Source: Bog-473 sp963782415 (GTDB lineage: Bacteria > Actinomycetota > Acidimicrobiia > Acidimicrobiales > RAAP-2). From it: a DNA stretch of 64,000 bases. Where the stretch lies: NCBI GenBank assembly GCA_963782415.1, contig CAWAJT010000006.1:841551-905550 (forward strand), written 5' to 3'. Of this stretch, positions 38,662 through 49,168 are shown one piece after another. Below the pieces are notes generated by a model, which saw nothing but the letters and a program-made list of their open reading frames with translations, made no database searches and was not told the DNA's origin. Made by a program: the position numbers and the translations under genes. How positions within the stretch are numbered: position 1 is the stretch's first letter; the number at the start of each line of letters is the position of its first letter.

Positions 38662-40704
38662 TCAAGAGAGACCTTTTGCTGCTTGGGCTATCTGGGGCAC
38701 CAGCCACCTCGCCACCCACAGCGATGCGTTTGGCAGGTAATGGGTTCCATCCGCTCGGACGGTCTGCGTGATCGAGGTCGGGTTCGGATTGAACGCCGGT
38801 ACGACGTCTTGGCACGGCGGACCGGTAGGGCATACTCGGCGCGAGAGATCGACGACGGCGACTTTGTGCGGGTGCCTCGCTGCCACCTTCCGCAGGAGCG
38901 AGTTCATCTGCACGTAATTCTCATCCTGGGCATTCAGAGTCTCGCCCCGATGCACTGCAGGCGCCGCCAGCGTGAGAACAACCTTTGCGCCCGTGGCCAG
39001 AAACTTGGTGACCCGAGTGTCCATCCGCGTCAGCATGACCGATTTCCACTCCGGAGATCCCGTTGATAGCACTTTGGTCCCGTGACCAGCGTTGACGACG
39101 ATCGAGTTCCGCTCGTCCGTGCTTGCCCACACGACCAGGCTCGGATGGTAGCGATCGATAGCGGTAGCTTCGGCACGGTTGGCCTGACCCTGACACAACT
39201 GTGTGTAGCCGACGAAGTTGTGACCATTGACGTAGACAGGGGCGGTGACGCCGCTGACGATCCCGCACCCGATGACTGCACCGTTCTGAAATTGCATGCC
39301 ATAGGAGGGGCCGACAGCTTGGAGGCCGATGAGAAGACTGCACGCGGTCGAATCCCCGAAGACCACGACTGACTGCGGCCGGGACGTGCCATCCTCTGTT
39401 GAAGAACTGGAGACATACCTCGAACGCATGCGAGCGACCTCGCTTGGTGACGGTGATCGGCAGATCGATCCAGTGGTCGCCCGGCGATGGCCCCAAAGAC
39501 ACCGCCGGATGCCGTTGAGCTCCACGGTGGCGACGGTAAGGGTGGCTGTAATGAGGCAGAGTCCCACGATGAGGCTGGCCCAGCGTCCGCGGCGAGGAAT
39601 CCGCTGTGACGTACGGGATTCTCTATGAACCGATAGGTCAGCGCCGCCAGCACCACTGAGCCGAGGATCAGCAAGACGTTGTCCCACGTCGGCAGCACGG
39701 CCACCCCTCGCCGTTGCGTGGCGATCTGGAGCACCGGCCAGTGCCACAGATAGAGGGAGAAGGAGATGAGTCCGACCCACTGGAATGGTCGCCAACCGAG
39801 AAGGCGTTCGGCTCCGTGGGTCGGGTTGATCGTGCCGCCCGCGATGACGAGGGCTGCCCCGCAGACCGGAAGAGCAACGCGCCAGCCGGGATACGGGGTC
39901 GCCGCTGAGAAGACGACCGAGGCGAGCACGATGGCGCCGAGGCCGACCCACGACGACGCGCTGGCGATCGCTGCTGGCAACCGTCGGAGCTGATTTGCGG
40001 AAACGGCGACGAGGCCGCCGAGGGCGAGCTCCCAGACACGCGGCAATGGGAGAAGAAGGCGGCGGTCGGGTTGTTCGAGGTTTGAATGATTGACTAGATG
40101 AACGAGGCGACGATGGCGACGCCGAGAACCCACCCGATCCTGCGGCGCAGCGAGCTTCGGAGCGAGATGCCCGCCACCACGAGAAAGATGGCGGGATACA
40201 CCAAATAGAACTGCTCTTCGACGGCGAGCGACCAGTAGTTCTGCAGCACCGAGGGCGGCGCCAGGGAAGCGAGGTAGTTCGTGCCGGTGGCGGCGAAGTG
40301 GACGTTGACGAGAAAGACCGAGGCCCAGCGCGCGTCGATCGCGTTCTTATTGCCGCTCACGCTGCCCAAGAAAGCGTAGGCAGCGATCACCGAAGCGATG
40401 ATGACCAATGAGGCGGCGGGAAGGATGCGGCGAATCCGTCGTGCGTAGAAGTGCAGTAACGAGGTGAGCCGGCCCGGGTCCGCTCGCGGAGGAGGACGCC
40501 GGTGATCACGAACCCCGAGATCACATAGAAGACGTCGACGCCGACATAGCCCCCTCGCAACCCGGGGATATTGGCGTGGAACAACACCACGAGCACGACG
40601 GCAACGGCTCGCAGGCCTTGCACGTCGGGGCGAAAGCTGCGATCTCCCGGTGGAGTTCCAGCCTCGTCCTGGGCGACGGGAGAGGGATCGATGGTGACCG
40701 ACAC
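38662..40704 (-). pseudogene. Acyltransferase-3 with C-terminal SGNH domain, copy 2 (frameshifted)
   Basis: The GTG start at 40704 gives SVTIDPSPVAQDEAGTPPGD. The AT3 half is near-identical in DNA to that of the opposite gene at 41183 (arms 39502-40703 and 41184-42392): LRAVAVVLVVLFHANIPGL, GVDVFYVISGFVITGVLL, LQNYWSLAVEEQFYLVYPA. The SGNH half is instead closest to copy 1: VVVFGDSTACSLLIGLQAV, YGMQFQNGAVIGCGIVSG, RADGTHYLPNASLWVARWL. Shifts lie near 40470, 40095, 40040, 39595 and 39510. Several of these indels are absent from the opposite arm, so they are recent or technical. The gene is a mosaic of its two neighbours. Confidence 0.75.
39502..40703 (-). repeat. Large inverted repeat, left arm
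   Basis: About 1.2 kb that is nearly identical, in reverse complement, to 41184-42392. By eye I find long identical stretches (for example 40261-40320 against 41569-41628) broken by a few substitutions and several one- or two-base gaps. Homology begins at the second base of each start codon and ends after the AT3 domain, at the codons for VELNG. Confidence 0.9.
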
Positions 40705-41182
40705 TCGTTACTTTCGCAAAGCGCGGGCTCAGCATGAGGGGTTTCCCCACTCCCCCACCCGGGCGTCCGACCACCGCTCGACCATAGTCTCCGCTCAAAA
40801 GAGCCCCTCCAGCAGGAGATTCAGCCGCGAAACGCAGCCGACGGCGAGACAAAAGGGGTCTCCAACCAGCTGGCCGCGGCTCGGCTGTCGAATCATTTGT
40901 CTTTCAAGGCGCATGAGACTACAACGATCCGACATCAATTCCCCGACGCGCCGGCTGGGATGCTCGGGGGGCCGCCTCCGCCGATCCCGATCAGACGAGC
41001 CAATCGGGAACGCCGCTACGACCTTGTTCCGGAGCCCTAGCCATGCGCCGCTGCGGTCAGCCTTCAGGACTAGTTGCTCCCGTTGAAGCTACCTCCTGAG
41101 GCAGAAGAACTATCGTCCCAAAAGTGGACGGGAGCTTGGGGGAAGTGTCGGCAGTGTCGAGCATTCGCGATCGCACAGCCTG
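40705..41182. other. Spacer between the inverted-repeat arms, divergent promoter region
   Basis: 478 bases between two head-to-head AT3-SGNH genes. It must carry both promoters. I see no gene, recombinase site or clear palindrome. Homologous exchange between the arms would invert exactly this segment. Confidence 0.45.
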
Positions 41183-43200
41183 ATGTCGGTCACCATCGAT
41201 CCCTCTCCCGTCGCCCAGGACGAGGCTGGAACTCCACCGGGAGATCGCAGCTTTCGCCCCGACGTGCAAGGCCTGCGAGCCGTTGCCGTCGTGCTCGTGG
41301 TGTTGTTCCACGCCAATATCCCCGGGTTGCGAGGGGGCTATGTCGGCGTCGACGTCTTCTACGTGATCTCGGGGTTCGTGATCACCGGCGTCCTCCTCCG
41401 CGAGCGGACCCGGGCCGGCTCGACCTCGTTACTGCACTTCTACGCACGACGGATTCGCCGCATCCTTCCCGCCGCCTCATTGGTCATCATCGCTTCGGTG
41501 ATCGCTGCCTACGCTTTCTTGGGCAGCGTGAGCGGCAATCAGAACGCGATCGACGCGCGCTGGGCCTCGGTCTTTCTCGTCAACGTCCACTTCGCCGCCA
41601 CCGGCACGAACTACCTCGCTTCCCTGGCGCCGCCCTCGGTGCTGCAGAACTACTGGTCGCTCGCCGTCGAAGAGCAGTTCTATTTGGTGTATCCCGCCAT
41701 CTTTCTCGTGGTGGCGGGCATCTCGCTCCGAAGCTCGCTGCGCCGCAGGATCGGGTGGGTTCTCGGCGTCGCCATCGTCGCCTCGTTCATCTGGTCAATC
41801 ATTCAAACCTCGAACAACCCGACCGCCGCCTTCTTCTCACCATTGCCGCGTGTGTCTGGGAGCTCGCCCTCGGCGGCCTCGTCGCCGTTTCCGCAAATCA
41901 GCTCCGACGGTTGCCAGCAGCGATCGCCAGCGTGTCGTCGTGGGTGGGCCTCGGCGCCATCGTGCTCGCCTCGGTCGTCTTCTCAGCGGCGACCCCGTAT
42001 CCCGGCTGGCGCGTTGCTCTTCCGGTCTGCGGGGCAGCCCTCGTCATCGCGGGCGGCACGATCAACCCGACCCACGGAGCCGAACGCCTTCTCGGTTGGC
42101 GACCATTCCAGTGGGTCGGACTCATCTCCTTCTCCCTCTATCTGTGGCACTGGCCGGTGCTCCAGATCGCCACGCAACGGCGAGGGGTGGCCGTGCTGCC
42201 GACGTGGGACAACGTCTTGCTGATCCTCGGCTCAGTGGTGCTGGCGGCGCTGACCTATCGCTTCATAGAGAATCCCGTCCGTCACAGCGGATTCCTCGCC
42301 GCGAGACGCTGGGCCAGCCTCATCGTGGGACTCTGCCTCATTACAGCCACCCTCACCGTCGCCACCGTGGAGCTCAACGGGCATCCGGGCGGGGCGATCG
42401 CCAATAGCGGTCTGACGGGTGCCGTCATGGGCGACGCGTGCCCAAGTCCCAAATCTCACGAGGTCCAGACGCTGATGGGCGCCGGTCCTGCCGCGAGTCA
42501 TCAAACCGTGGCCCGAGTTATGGTCGTCGGGGACTCGACGGCCTGCACCATGCTGCCCGGCCTAGAAGCGGTTGCGGCTCCGGCGGGCGTGAAGATCGAA
42601 AACGCCGCTGTCATCGGCTGCGGCGTGGTCAGTGGCGAGATCGCCCCGCACTTCAACAACGGCGTCAACGTCAACAAGCTGTCTGCGAAGTGCAGCAACA
42701 CAGCGTCGGCCCAGGTCAAACAAGCCCTCAGGTCAGGAAATCCGACTGTCGTTCTTTGGGGAAGTTCGTGGGAGCGGGAAGCTCTGGTCGTTGGGCAGGG
42801 CGGGCACAGGACGATCCTTCAGCAGGGCTCGCCGCAGTGGTATTCGGTGTTGACACAACGGATGACCGAACGCCTGAAGGAGTTCACAGCCACGGGCGCC
42901 ACCGTCGTCATGTTGTCACAGGCACCCTTCGTGCCCGTCGGCGCCCACCCCAAAGACTCGAGGGCGTCAGACCAGGACTTCGCGCGCCTCAACGCTCTGA
43001 TAGCCAACATAGCGGCCCACACGGCCAACGTGAAGGTCGTCGACCTTGCGAATCGCATCTGCCCTTCCGGTCCGCCCTGTCCCCTCACTGTGGATTCCGT
43101 ATGGGTTCGGGGCGACGGCATCCACTACACCGATGAAGGGTCCCTCTGGGTCGCCCGCTGGCTCCTCCCCCGATTGGGCGTCCCTGCCCTTGAGACCTAG
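41183..43200 (+). CDS. Acyltransferase-3 with C-terminal SGNH domain, copy 3 (one frameshift)
   Basis: About 670 residues, the best-preserved copy. The ATG at 41183 gives MSVTIDPSPVAQDEAGTPPG; the AT3 domain (residues about 25-380) shows LRAVAVVLVVLFHANIPGL, FYVISGFVITGVLLRERTR, LQNYWSLAVEEQFYLVYPA, LISFSLYLWHWPVLQIAT and ALTYRFIENPVRHSGFL. One shift near 41835 separates AAFFSPLPRV from WELALGGLVAVSANQLRRL. The SGNH domain then has VMVVGDSTACTMLPGLEAV, IENAAVIGCGVVSGEIAP and DGIHYTDEGSLWVARWL, distinct from that of copies 1 and 2. It ends at a TAG and is followed in frame by an Ig-like segment. The role is O-acylation of a surface polymer. Confidence 0.82.
41184..42392 (+). repeat. Large inverted repeat, right arm
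   Basis: Partner of 39502-40703. It covers the AT3 domain only. This arm keeps the reading frame at several places where the left arm has lost a base (near 40470, 39595 and 39510). Beyond the arms the two genes encode clearly different SGNH domains. Confidence 0.9.
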
Positions 43201-43218
43201 AATGACGCCCTTCCGGTA

Positions 43219-43509
43219 ATGAGAGTGGAGGTGGTCAACTCTGCGCCTAGGAAGCCACTGAAGGGGACCGAAATCGTCGCGGGCTATTCGGCGTTTCACG
43301 ACAGCATCTCCGGAGTCACGTTCCAGATCACGGACTCCGATCACAGGACCACCGTGATCGGGTCCGGCACCTACGGTCTCAACGCCTGGTTAATCCGATG
43401 GAACACGAAACTTGTCCCCAATGGGACGTATGTGCTCCGTTCCGTCGCTTACAACTCCGCCGGGAATCGAAGCACGAGCAAAGGCATCACGATCAAGGTC
43501 GCGAACTAA
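43219..43509 (+). CDS. Small bacterial Ig-like domain protein, in frame after a TAG
   Basis: 96 residues forming one bacterial Ig-like fold: VEVVNSAPRKPLKGTEIVAG, GVTFQITDSDHRTTVIGSG, LIRWNTKLVPNGTYVLRSVA (the typical W-x-T-x-x-x-P-N-G-x-Y pattern) and NSAGNRSTSKGITIKVAN. It has no signal peptide and a poor ribosome site, and it lies in the same frame as the AT3-SGNH gene, only six codons after its TAG. It may be the C-terminal domain of that protein, cut off by a stop, or a translationally coupled domain. Its end overlaps the convergent J-domain gene by 4 bases. Confidence 0.6.
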   Translation: MRVEVVNSAPRKPLKGTEIVAGYSAFHDSISGVTFQITDSDHRTTVIGSGTYGLNAWLIRWNTKLVPNGTYVLRSVAYNSAGNRSTSKGITIKVAN

Positions 43510-44579
43510 CCCGGAGCCTCCCACGTCGCGGCTCGTCTTCCCTGCTTGCTAAGGATGGCCAACACACCAACAAAGAGCGCTGCGACAGCACCGAGAGTGA
43601 TCCGCGTTCCGGCCCCGAGATCCGACGTCAGGCGCTTCACGCCAGACGACATTGTGTCGTTGAACAGAGAAAGCTCGGAGTCGAGCGTCGCCCTGTTCCA
43701 CAGAGTCACGCCGTTCGACGTCGCTGCCGTGACGGCTTCCTCTGAGTAGTTGGCAGACGTGACCAGGAGGACGCGCGGGACGCCGTAGTGAGCCTTCGCC
43801 ACAACAGCGCGCTGCACCGAATCACTACGGACCATGCCGCTCCTGCGCCGCAACTGCACGATCGTGCGCCCTTTCGGATCGGAGAGGAGCAGATCGCCAA
43901 TATCTCCTTTGGCACTGAGACGGGCGACTCGGTAGCCCTGACGCGCAAAGAGATGTTGGACGAGGGCGGCGAATTGGCGGTCCGTCATGGCATCGACGGC
44001 GGCCATACCGGCACGCCGGAATGCTTCACATTCCTTGACACCGCGTCCCCCACGCCATGCCACAAGCGCGACGAGGAAGGCAAGAACACCCAGTAGGAGT
44101 GCGCTTCGGCCAAAGGCGCCGGGACCGAGGGCGGCGCCGATGGCCAACAGGCCGGCGGCGACGATCGCAACGACACGTGCAGGGTAGTGCTGCAGAAATG
44201 GTCGGACCGCTCCCTTTCTCCGCTCATCTCGGCCGGGAACGTGAGACGCACGCCGGTGTGACCGCGCCGTGCCGGACCGCGAACGATTCGAACTCGAACG
44301 ACGCTGAGGGCTCGGACGAGCTGCGGTGTCCGGGCTCGGCTGATCCTGTGGATCATCAGATCCTGCCCGGTTACGTGCTTCGAGCGATCGGTCGTATCTG
44401 GCTCGCCGCGCCGGATCCGACAGCACCTCGTAGGACTCCTGCACTTGCCGAAACAGGGCAATAGGTCCGCCGAGGTCGGGGTGGACCTTTCGGATCAACA
44501 ACCGGTAGTTCGACCTGATCAGGTCGGGCGACGAGGAAGCTGGAACGCCAAGGATGTCGTAGTACGTGTCCTTGTCCAC
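43506..44579 (-). CDS. J-domain / membrane / Mrr-like nuclease-fold fusion protein
   Basis: 357 residues from a GTG at 44579. Residues about 4-66 are a J-domain (YYDILGVPASSS, then KVHPDLGG with HPD at 33-35, then YEVLSDPARRARYDRSL). A basic Ser/Arg/Pro linker follows, then a two-helix hydrophobic hairpin (about 133-175), then a Mrr-like restriction-endonuclease fold (about 200-300: FAALVQHLFARQGYRVARL, KGDIGDLLLSDPKGRTIVQL, RVLLVTSANYSEEAVTAA) and a last helix near 325-343. The usual Q-x-K catalytic motif reads QLRR here, so nuclease activity is doubtful. The frame is intact. Its function is unknown; a membrane-tethered Hsp70 co-chaperone linked to DNA is one reading. Confidence 0.8.
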   Translation of the reverse strand: MDKDTYYDILGVPASSSPDLIRSNYRLLIRKVHPDLGGPIALFRQVQESYEVLSDPARRARYDRSLEARNRAGSDDPQDQPSPDTAARPSPQRRSSSNRSRSGTARSHRRASHVPGRDERRKGAVRPFLQHYPARVVAIVAAGLLAIGAALGPGAFGRSALLLGVLAFLVALVAWRGGRGVKECEAFRRAGMAAVDAMTDRQFAALVQHLFARQGYRVARLSAKGDIGDLLLSDPKGRTIVQLRRRSGMVRSDSVQRAVVAKAHYGVPRVLLVTSANYSEEAVTAATSNGVTLWNRATLDSELSLFNDTMSSGVKRLTSDLGAGTRITLGAVAALFVGVLAILSKQGRRAATWEAPG

Positions 44580-44849
44580 TCTGCAACTATGCCATCGGAG
44601 CCCCGTCGCGATGCATCTTTCCAGCACAAGTTGGTCACGGGTATGGGGGCCGGGGTCATTTTCGCTGTCCGCCCTGCGACCCTCATGGGTGGCCATCAGG
44701 GATACCTTCGGCTCAGGCTCTGCCGTTGGCCGGATTGAGAACCGGCATTTTCGCGGTGACCACGACCTCGTCGCGCGCTGGGGATCGGGGAGTCAGTCCC
44801 CACGACCGAAGTCCCGCTCGCACTGAAGCAGAGATCCGTGTGCCTATGC

Positions 44850-45470
44850 CACCGCGTCAGACACCCGCGGGCTGCGGGGGGCGGGGGTGCAACCCTTGGG
44901 AACCAAGTACATGGTGGCAGACAGCACAGCGCCGTGGACCGAGTTGACCTACACCAGGGCCGGGATGGCCCCGGGGTGTTGAGAGACTGATCGGAACGGT
45001 AGATCGACGGAGTGACGTAGTGGACGATGCACGTCCCCATCGGGGGTGCCCGGTACGTACCCGGCTGCGCTGGCTGCGGCGTGTTGCTGCGCCTCAGTGG
45101 GCTGAGTGGTGCAGTTCGGATCGACCATCTTCATGCCGGTCATCGTCGAGGACATCGTGTCGGCCCTGCTGATGGCTCCCTCTGGCGAAAGTCGTCGGCA
45201 CGGAGAGTGGCGCCCTGCGAGCCACACTCGATCCTGCTCGCGACATGCCCGGGCATCCCCTTCATGGCCGTCGTGGAGTCGCTCCTGGCCGATGTGGCCG
45301 GTCGGGCGGCCGCCTCTGCTGACTGGGCTGCGGCAATGTGTGTCGGGGGGTGTCGCCGTCGACGACGCCGCGATCACGTTTCGGCCGATCAGGACCAGGG
45401 CGATGAGCACAGGCAGGTGCTCGTCGGGCACTGCGAACACGCCGCCCGGCCCGCTCATCTGCATCACCAC
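44850..45470 (-). pseudogene. Secreted protein of unknown function (frameshifted)
   Basis: Three minus-strand frames together give a plausible exported protein: a hydrophobic segment (HLPVLIALVLIGRNVIAASS) near the start, a middle part with MTGMKMVDPNCTTQPTEAQQ and AAGYVPGTPDG, then IVHYVTPSIYRSDQSL in another frame, then VNSVHGAVLSATMYLVPKG in the third. The last three blocks follow a pattern I know from uncharacterised actinobacterial secreted proteins (AAGYVP, HYV, LVY, HG). At least two shifts are needed, and the ends are approximate. The function is unknown. Confidence 0.45.
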
Positions 45471-45703
45471 GTCCCGCCACAGGCGGGCCTCGCCTCCTGT
45501 CTGCGCAGGCTATGGACCAGATAAAAGGGGTTCCGTGATCCCTCTGTTCGGAACCGTGCCCACTGGTGCCCCGGAGGCTCTATCCTTGGCCCCGGGTACG
45601 CGGCCTCCGACAGAGGTCGGAGCACGTGCGTTGCGCTTCCGCCGTCCGGCCCGCCGCATCGTTGCGCGCCTGCGCACGTTCATCCCATCTAAAGGAGCAT
45701 GCA

Positions 45704-47147
<1,444 letters not shown>

Positions 47148-47154
47148 GAGGTCG

Positions 47155-47847
47155 TCAGCCCAGCGTGGCGGTGGCGATCACCGTCCCGCTGGGCGACACC
47201 ACCTGCGCCGAGCGCACGTTGCCAGGTGGGACGGGCAGCGGCGCCACCCACGCCCCGTACCCGTCGTCGGCGACGAAGGTCCCCACGTGACGGGTCACAC
47301 CGTCCTTCGTGAGAACCATGCAGTTCACCTTTCCGCTGGCGGCGGAATCGGCCAACATCATCGACATCCATGGCTTGTCGCCGCCGAAGATCTTGACCTG
47401 CCCCACCGTCTCGCCCTTGGCGACGAGCGCCGCCGTCTCGACATGGTGGGCGCGCCATGTGCCGCCATGAGCGCTCAGCGTCGGGGTCGGCGCAGACGAC
47501 GTCAGGCTCAGGCCCAGACCGAGCGCCAGAGCCGCCGCAGCGACGCCCACCGCGGCCGGCACCCAGCGCGAGGTGCGGAATCGCCGGCGGCGGCTCTTCA
47601 CGTCGGTCACGCCCATCCGTTCGAAGAGGCGCACCTCGAAGCCGAGCGGCGGATCCATCTCAGGAGCGGCCTGCACCACGGTGTCAGCGACCCGGGACAG
47701 CAGCTCCAACTCGTCGGCACAGCGCTGGCAGGACTCGACATGGGACAACACCCGTGCCCGGTCCCGTCCGGTCAGGACGCCGAGCGCCAGCTCCGCCAGC
47801 TCGTTGAGATAGGCCTCACATCCCCGTTCCATCACTTCGTCACTCAT
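47155..47847 (-). CDS. Anti-sigma factor (RskA/anti-sigma-K type)
   Basis: A 230-residue single-pass membrane anti-sigma factor. The N-terminal zinc-binding anti-sigma region has HVESCQRCADEL (H-x3-C-x2-C) near residues 36-47; a transmembrane helix lies near 91-115 (WVPAAVGVAAAALALGLGL), and the extracytoplasmic C-terminal domain shows KIFGGDKPWMSMMLADSA and PVPPGNVRSAQVVSPSGTV, typical of the anti-sigma-K domain. The gene overlaps the sigma-factor gene upstream by 8 bases, so the pair is co-translated and this protein should hold that sigma factor at the membrane until a signal triggers release. It is convergent with ahcY. Confidence 0.9.
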   Translation of the reverse strand: MSDEVMERGCEAYLNELAELALGVLTGRDRARVLSHVESCQRCADELELLSRVADTVVQAAPEMDPPLGFEVRLFERMGVTDVKSRRRRFRTSRWVPAAVGVAAAALALGLGLSLTSSAPTPTLSAHGGTWRAHHVETAALVAKGETVGQVKIFGGDKPWMSMMLADSAASGKVNCMVLTKDGVTRHVGTFVADDGYGAWVAPLPVPPGNVRSAQVVSPSGTVIATATLG

Positions 47848-48478
47848 CGCTGACCACCTCGGCCCGCTCCACCTTTCCCGCCCCCGCCTGCCCCGCCTCT
47901 ACCATCCGTTCCGCCCGCTCGACCGCCGCCCGCAACCGAAGCAACGCCGTCCTGATCCGCGTCTTCGCCGTGCCGAGTGGAATACCTTCTGACTCGCTGA
48001 TCTCGAGAGCCGTCCGGCCGTAGACGGCGGCGAGGACGACGGCCCGCCGTTGCTCATCGGGCAGCACACGCAGCGCCGATCGCACCGTCTGTCGCACATC
48101 ACCGCGCCGCACGGCGTCCTCGGGGTTGTGCTCCAGGCTGCTGAGTGCGGTCGTCGCGAAGTCGTCCGGGTCCGTCGGGACCGAGCGCCGCATCCGCAAC
48201 GCGTCGATCGCCAGGTTGCGCGTGATGGTCAGCACCCACGAGGTGACCGAGCCACGCCGAGGGTCGAACACGGGCGCATGGCGCCAGACCCGGATCATCG
48301 CTTCTTGCGCCACGTCCTCGGCCACGCCGGCATCGCCGGTCATCGAATAGGCCAGGCCGAACACCCGCCGCTGGTAGCGCCGGGTGAAGCTGACGGCCGC
48401 CTCCTCGTCACCCAGGGCCATGCCGGCCAGGAGGGCCTCGTCGGACACCTCGCCCTCGGCCATGCGCAATTCTCTCAT
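47840..48478 (-). CDS. ECF RNA polymerase sigma factor (SigK-like)
   Basis: 212 residues. Region 2 has FTRRYQRRVFGLAYSMTGD and AEDVAQEAMIRVWRHAPVF with RGSVTSWVLTITRNLAIDA (-10 recognition). Region 4 has ALRVLPDEQRRAVVLAAVYG and the helix-turn-helix ALEISESEGIPLGTAKTRI. It is paired with the overlapping anti-sigma gene, like SigK/RskA. The N-terminus could begin at 48478 or at the second Met (48463). It probably autoregulates its operon from the 130-base region shared with the divergent membrane protein gene. Confidence 0.92.
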   Translation of the reverse strand: MRELRMAEGEVSDEALLAGMALGDEEAAVSFTRRYQRRVFGLAYSMTGDAGVAEDVAQEAMIRVWRHAPVFDPRRGSVTSWVLTITRNLAIDALRMRRSVPTDPDDFATTALSSLEHNPEDAVRRGDVRQTVRSALRVLPDEQRRAVVLAAVYGRTALEISESEGIPLGTAKTRIRTALLRLRAAVERAERMVEAGQAGAGKVERAEVVSDE

Positions 48479-48608
48479 CGACAGGCCTACGGCCGAGCCC
48501 AGCAGGGGGATTCACCCAAAAGTCGGGCAATCCCGGAATCGCCCTGCCCCGTATCTTCCGGTGTGGCCACAGCCGCTCCCGACATCCGCGACCCGGTCCG
48601 TTCTCCGG

Positions 48609-49094
48609 ATGCCTCGCATGCGCAGGCTCATGCTGCTTCTGGCAGCCGCTCCCGGCCGCTCCCACCGGCCCGTGGACCGGGCCGCCACCGCGGCCTTCGT
48701 CCTGGGAGGCGTCCTGCTCATTTGGTCGGCCTACGTCCACTTCCACCTCTGGAACGAGACCGACGGCTACAGCACCATTCCGACCATCGGTCCTCTCTTC
48801 TTGTTGCAGTCGATCGCCGGGCTCGTCATCGGCATCGGCGTGGTGGCGGTCCGTCGCATCTGGGCGGCCCTCGTCGGTCTGGGCTTTGCGATGAGCACCC
48901 TCGCCGGTCTCCTGCTCTCGGTGGCGGTCGGGCTCTTCGGATTCAAGGACTCGTGGCTGGCCCCCTTCGCCAAAGAGTCCTTCATCATCGAGATACTCGC
49001 CGCGGTTGTCTTCGTCGCCGCCGGCGTCCTGTGTCTCGCGGGAACGGTTCCCGACGTTCGTGCCGGTTCCACCCCGGCCGGCACATCGACGTAG
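48609..49094 (+). CDS. Four-helix integral membrane protein of unknown function
   Basis: 161 residues from ATG 48609, with four hydrophobic helices (AATAAFVLGGVLLIWSAY, LFLLQSIAGLVIGIGVVAV, AALVGLGFAMSTLAGLLLSV, FIIEILAAVVFVAAGVLCL). A His-rich loop YVHFHLWNETDGY follows helix 1. I do not recognise a named family, although similar small actinobacterial proteins are common. It is transcribed divergently from the sigma-factor gene, 130 bases away, and may belong to that regulon. An upstream GTG near 48562 is an alternative start. Confidence 0.7.
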   Translation: MPRMRRLMLLLAAAPGRSHRPVDRAATAAFVLGGVLLIWSAYVHFHLWNETDGYSTIPTIGPLFLLQSIAGLVIGIGVVAVRRIWAALVGLGFAMSTLAGLLLSVAVGLFGFKDSWLAPFAKESFIIEILAAVVFVAAGVLCLAGTVPDVRAGSTPAGTST

Positions 49095-49168
49095 GAACGA
49101 CACCGAGCCGGGCCCTGCGTCCCCCCATCTCCCGGTGGGGCGCAGGCCTGGCCGGGCTCTCCGTCAGC

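Noticed and set aside
45540..45703. SAH riboswitch upstream of ahcY
   Set aside because: I could not find the conserved core or pairing pattern; the leader shows only GC-rich sequence.
47160..47210. Terminator hairpin (CCCAGCG with CGCTGGG) between ahcY and the anti-sigma gene
   Set aside because: It lies inside the last codons of the anti-sigma gene, has a long loop and no T tract.
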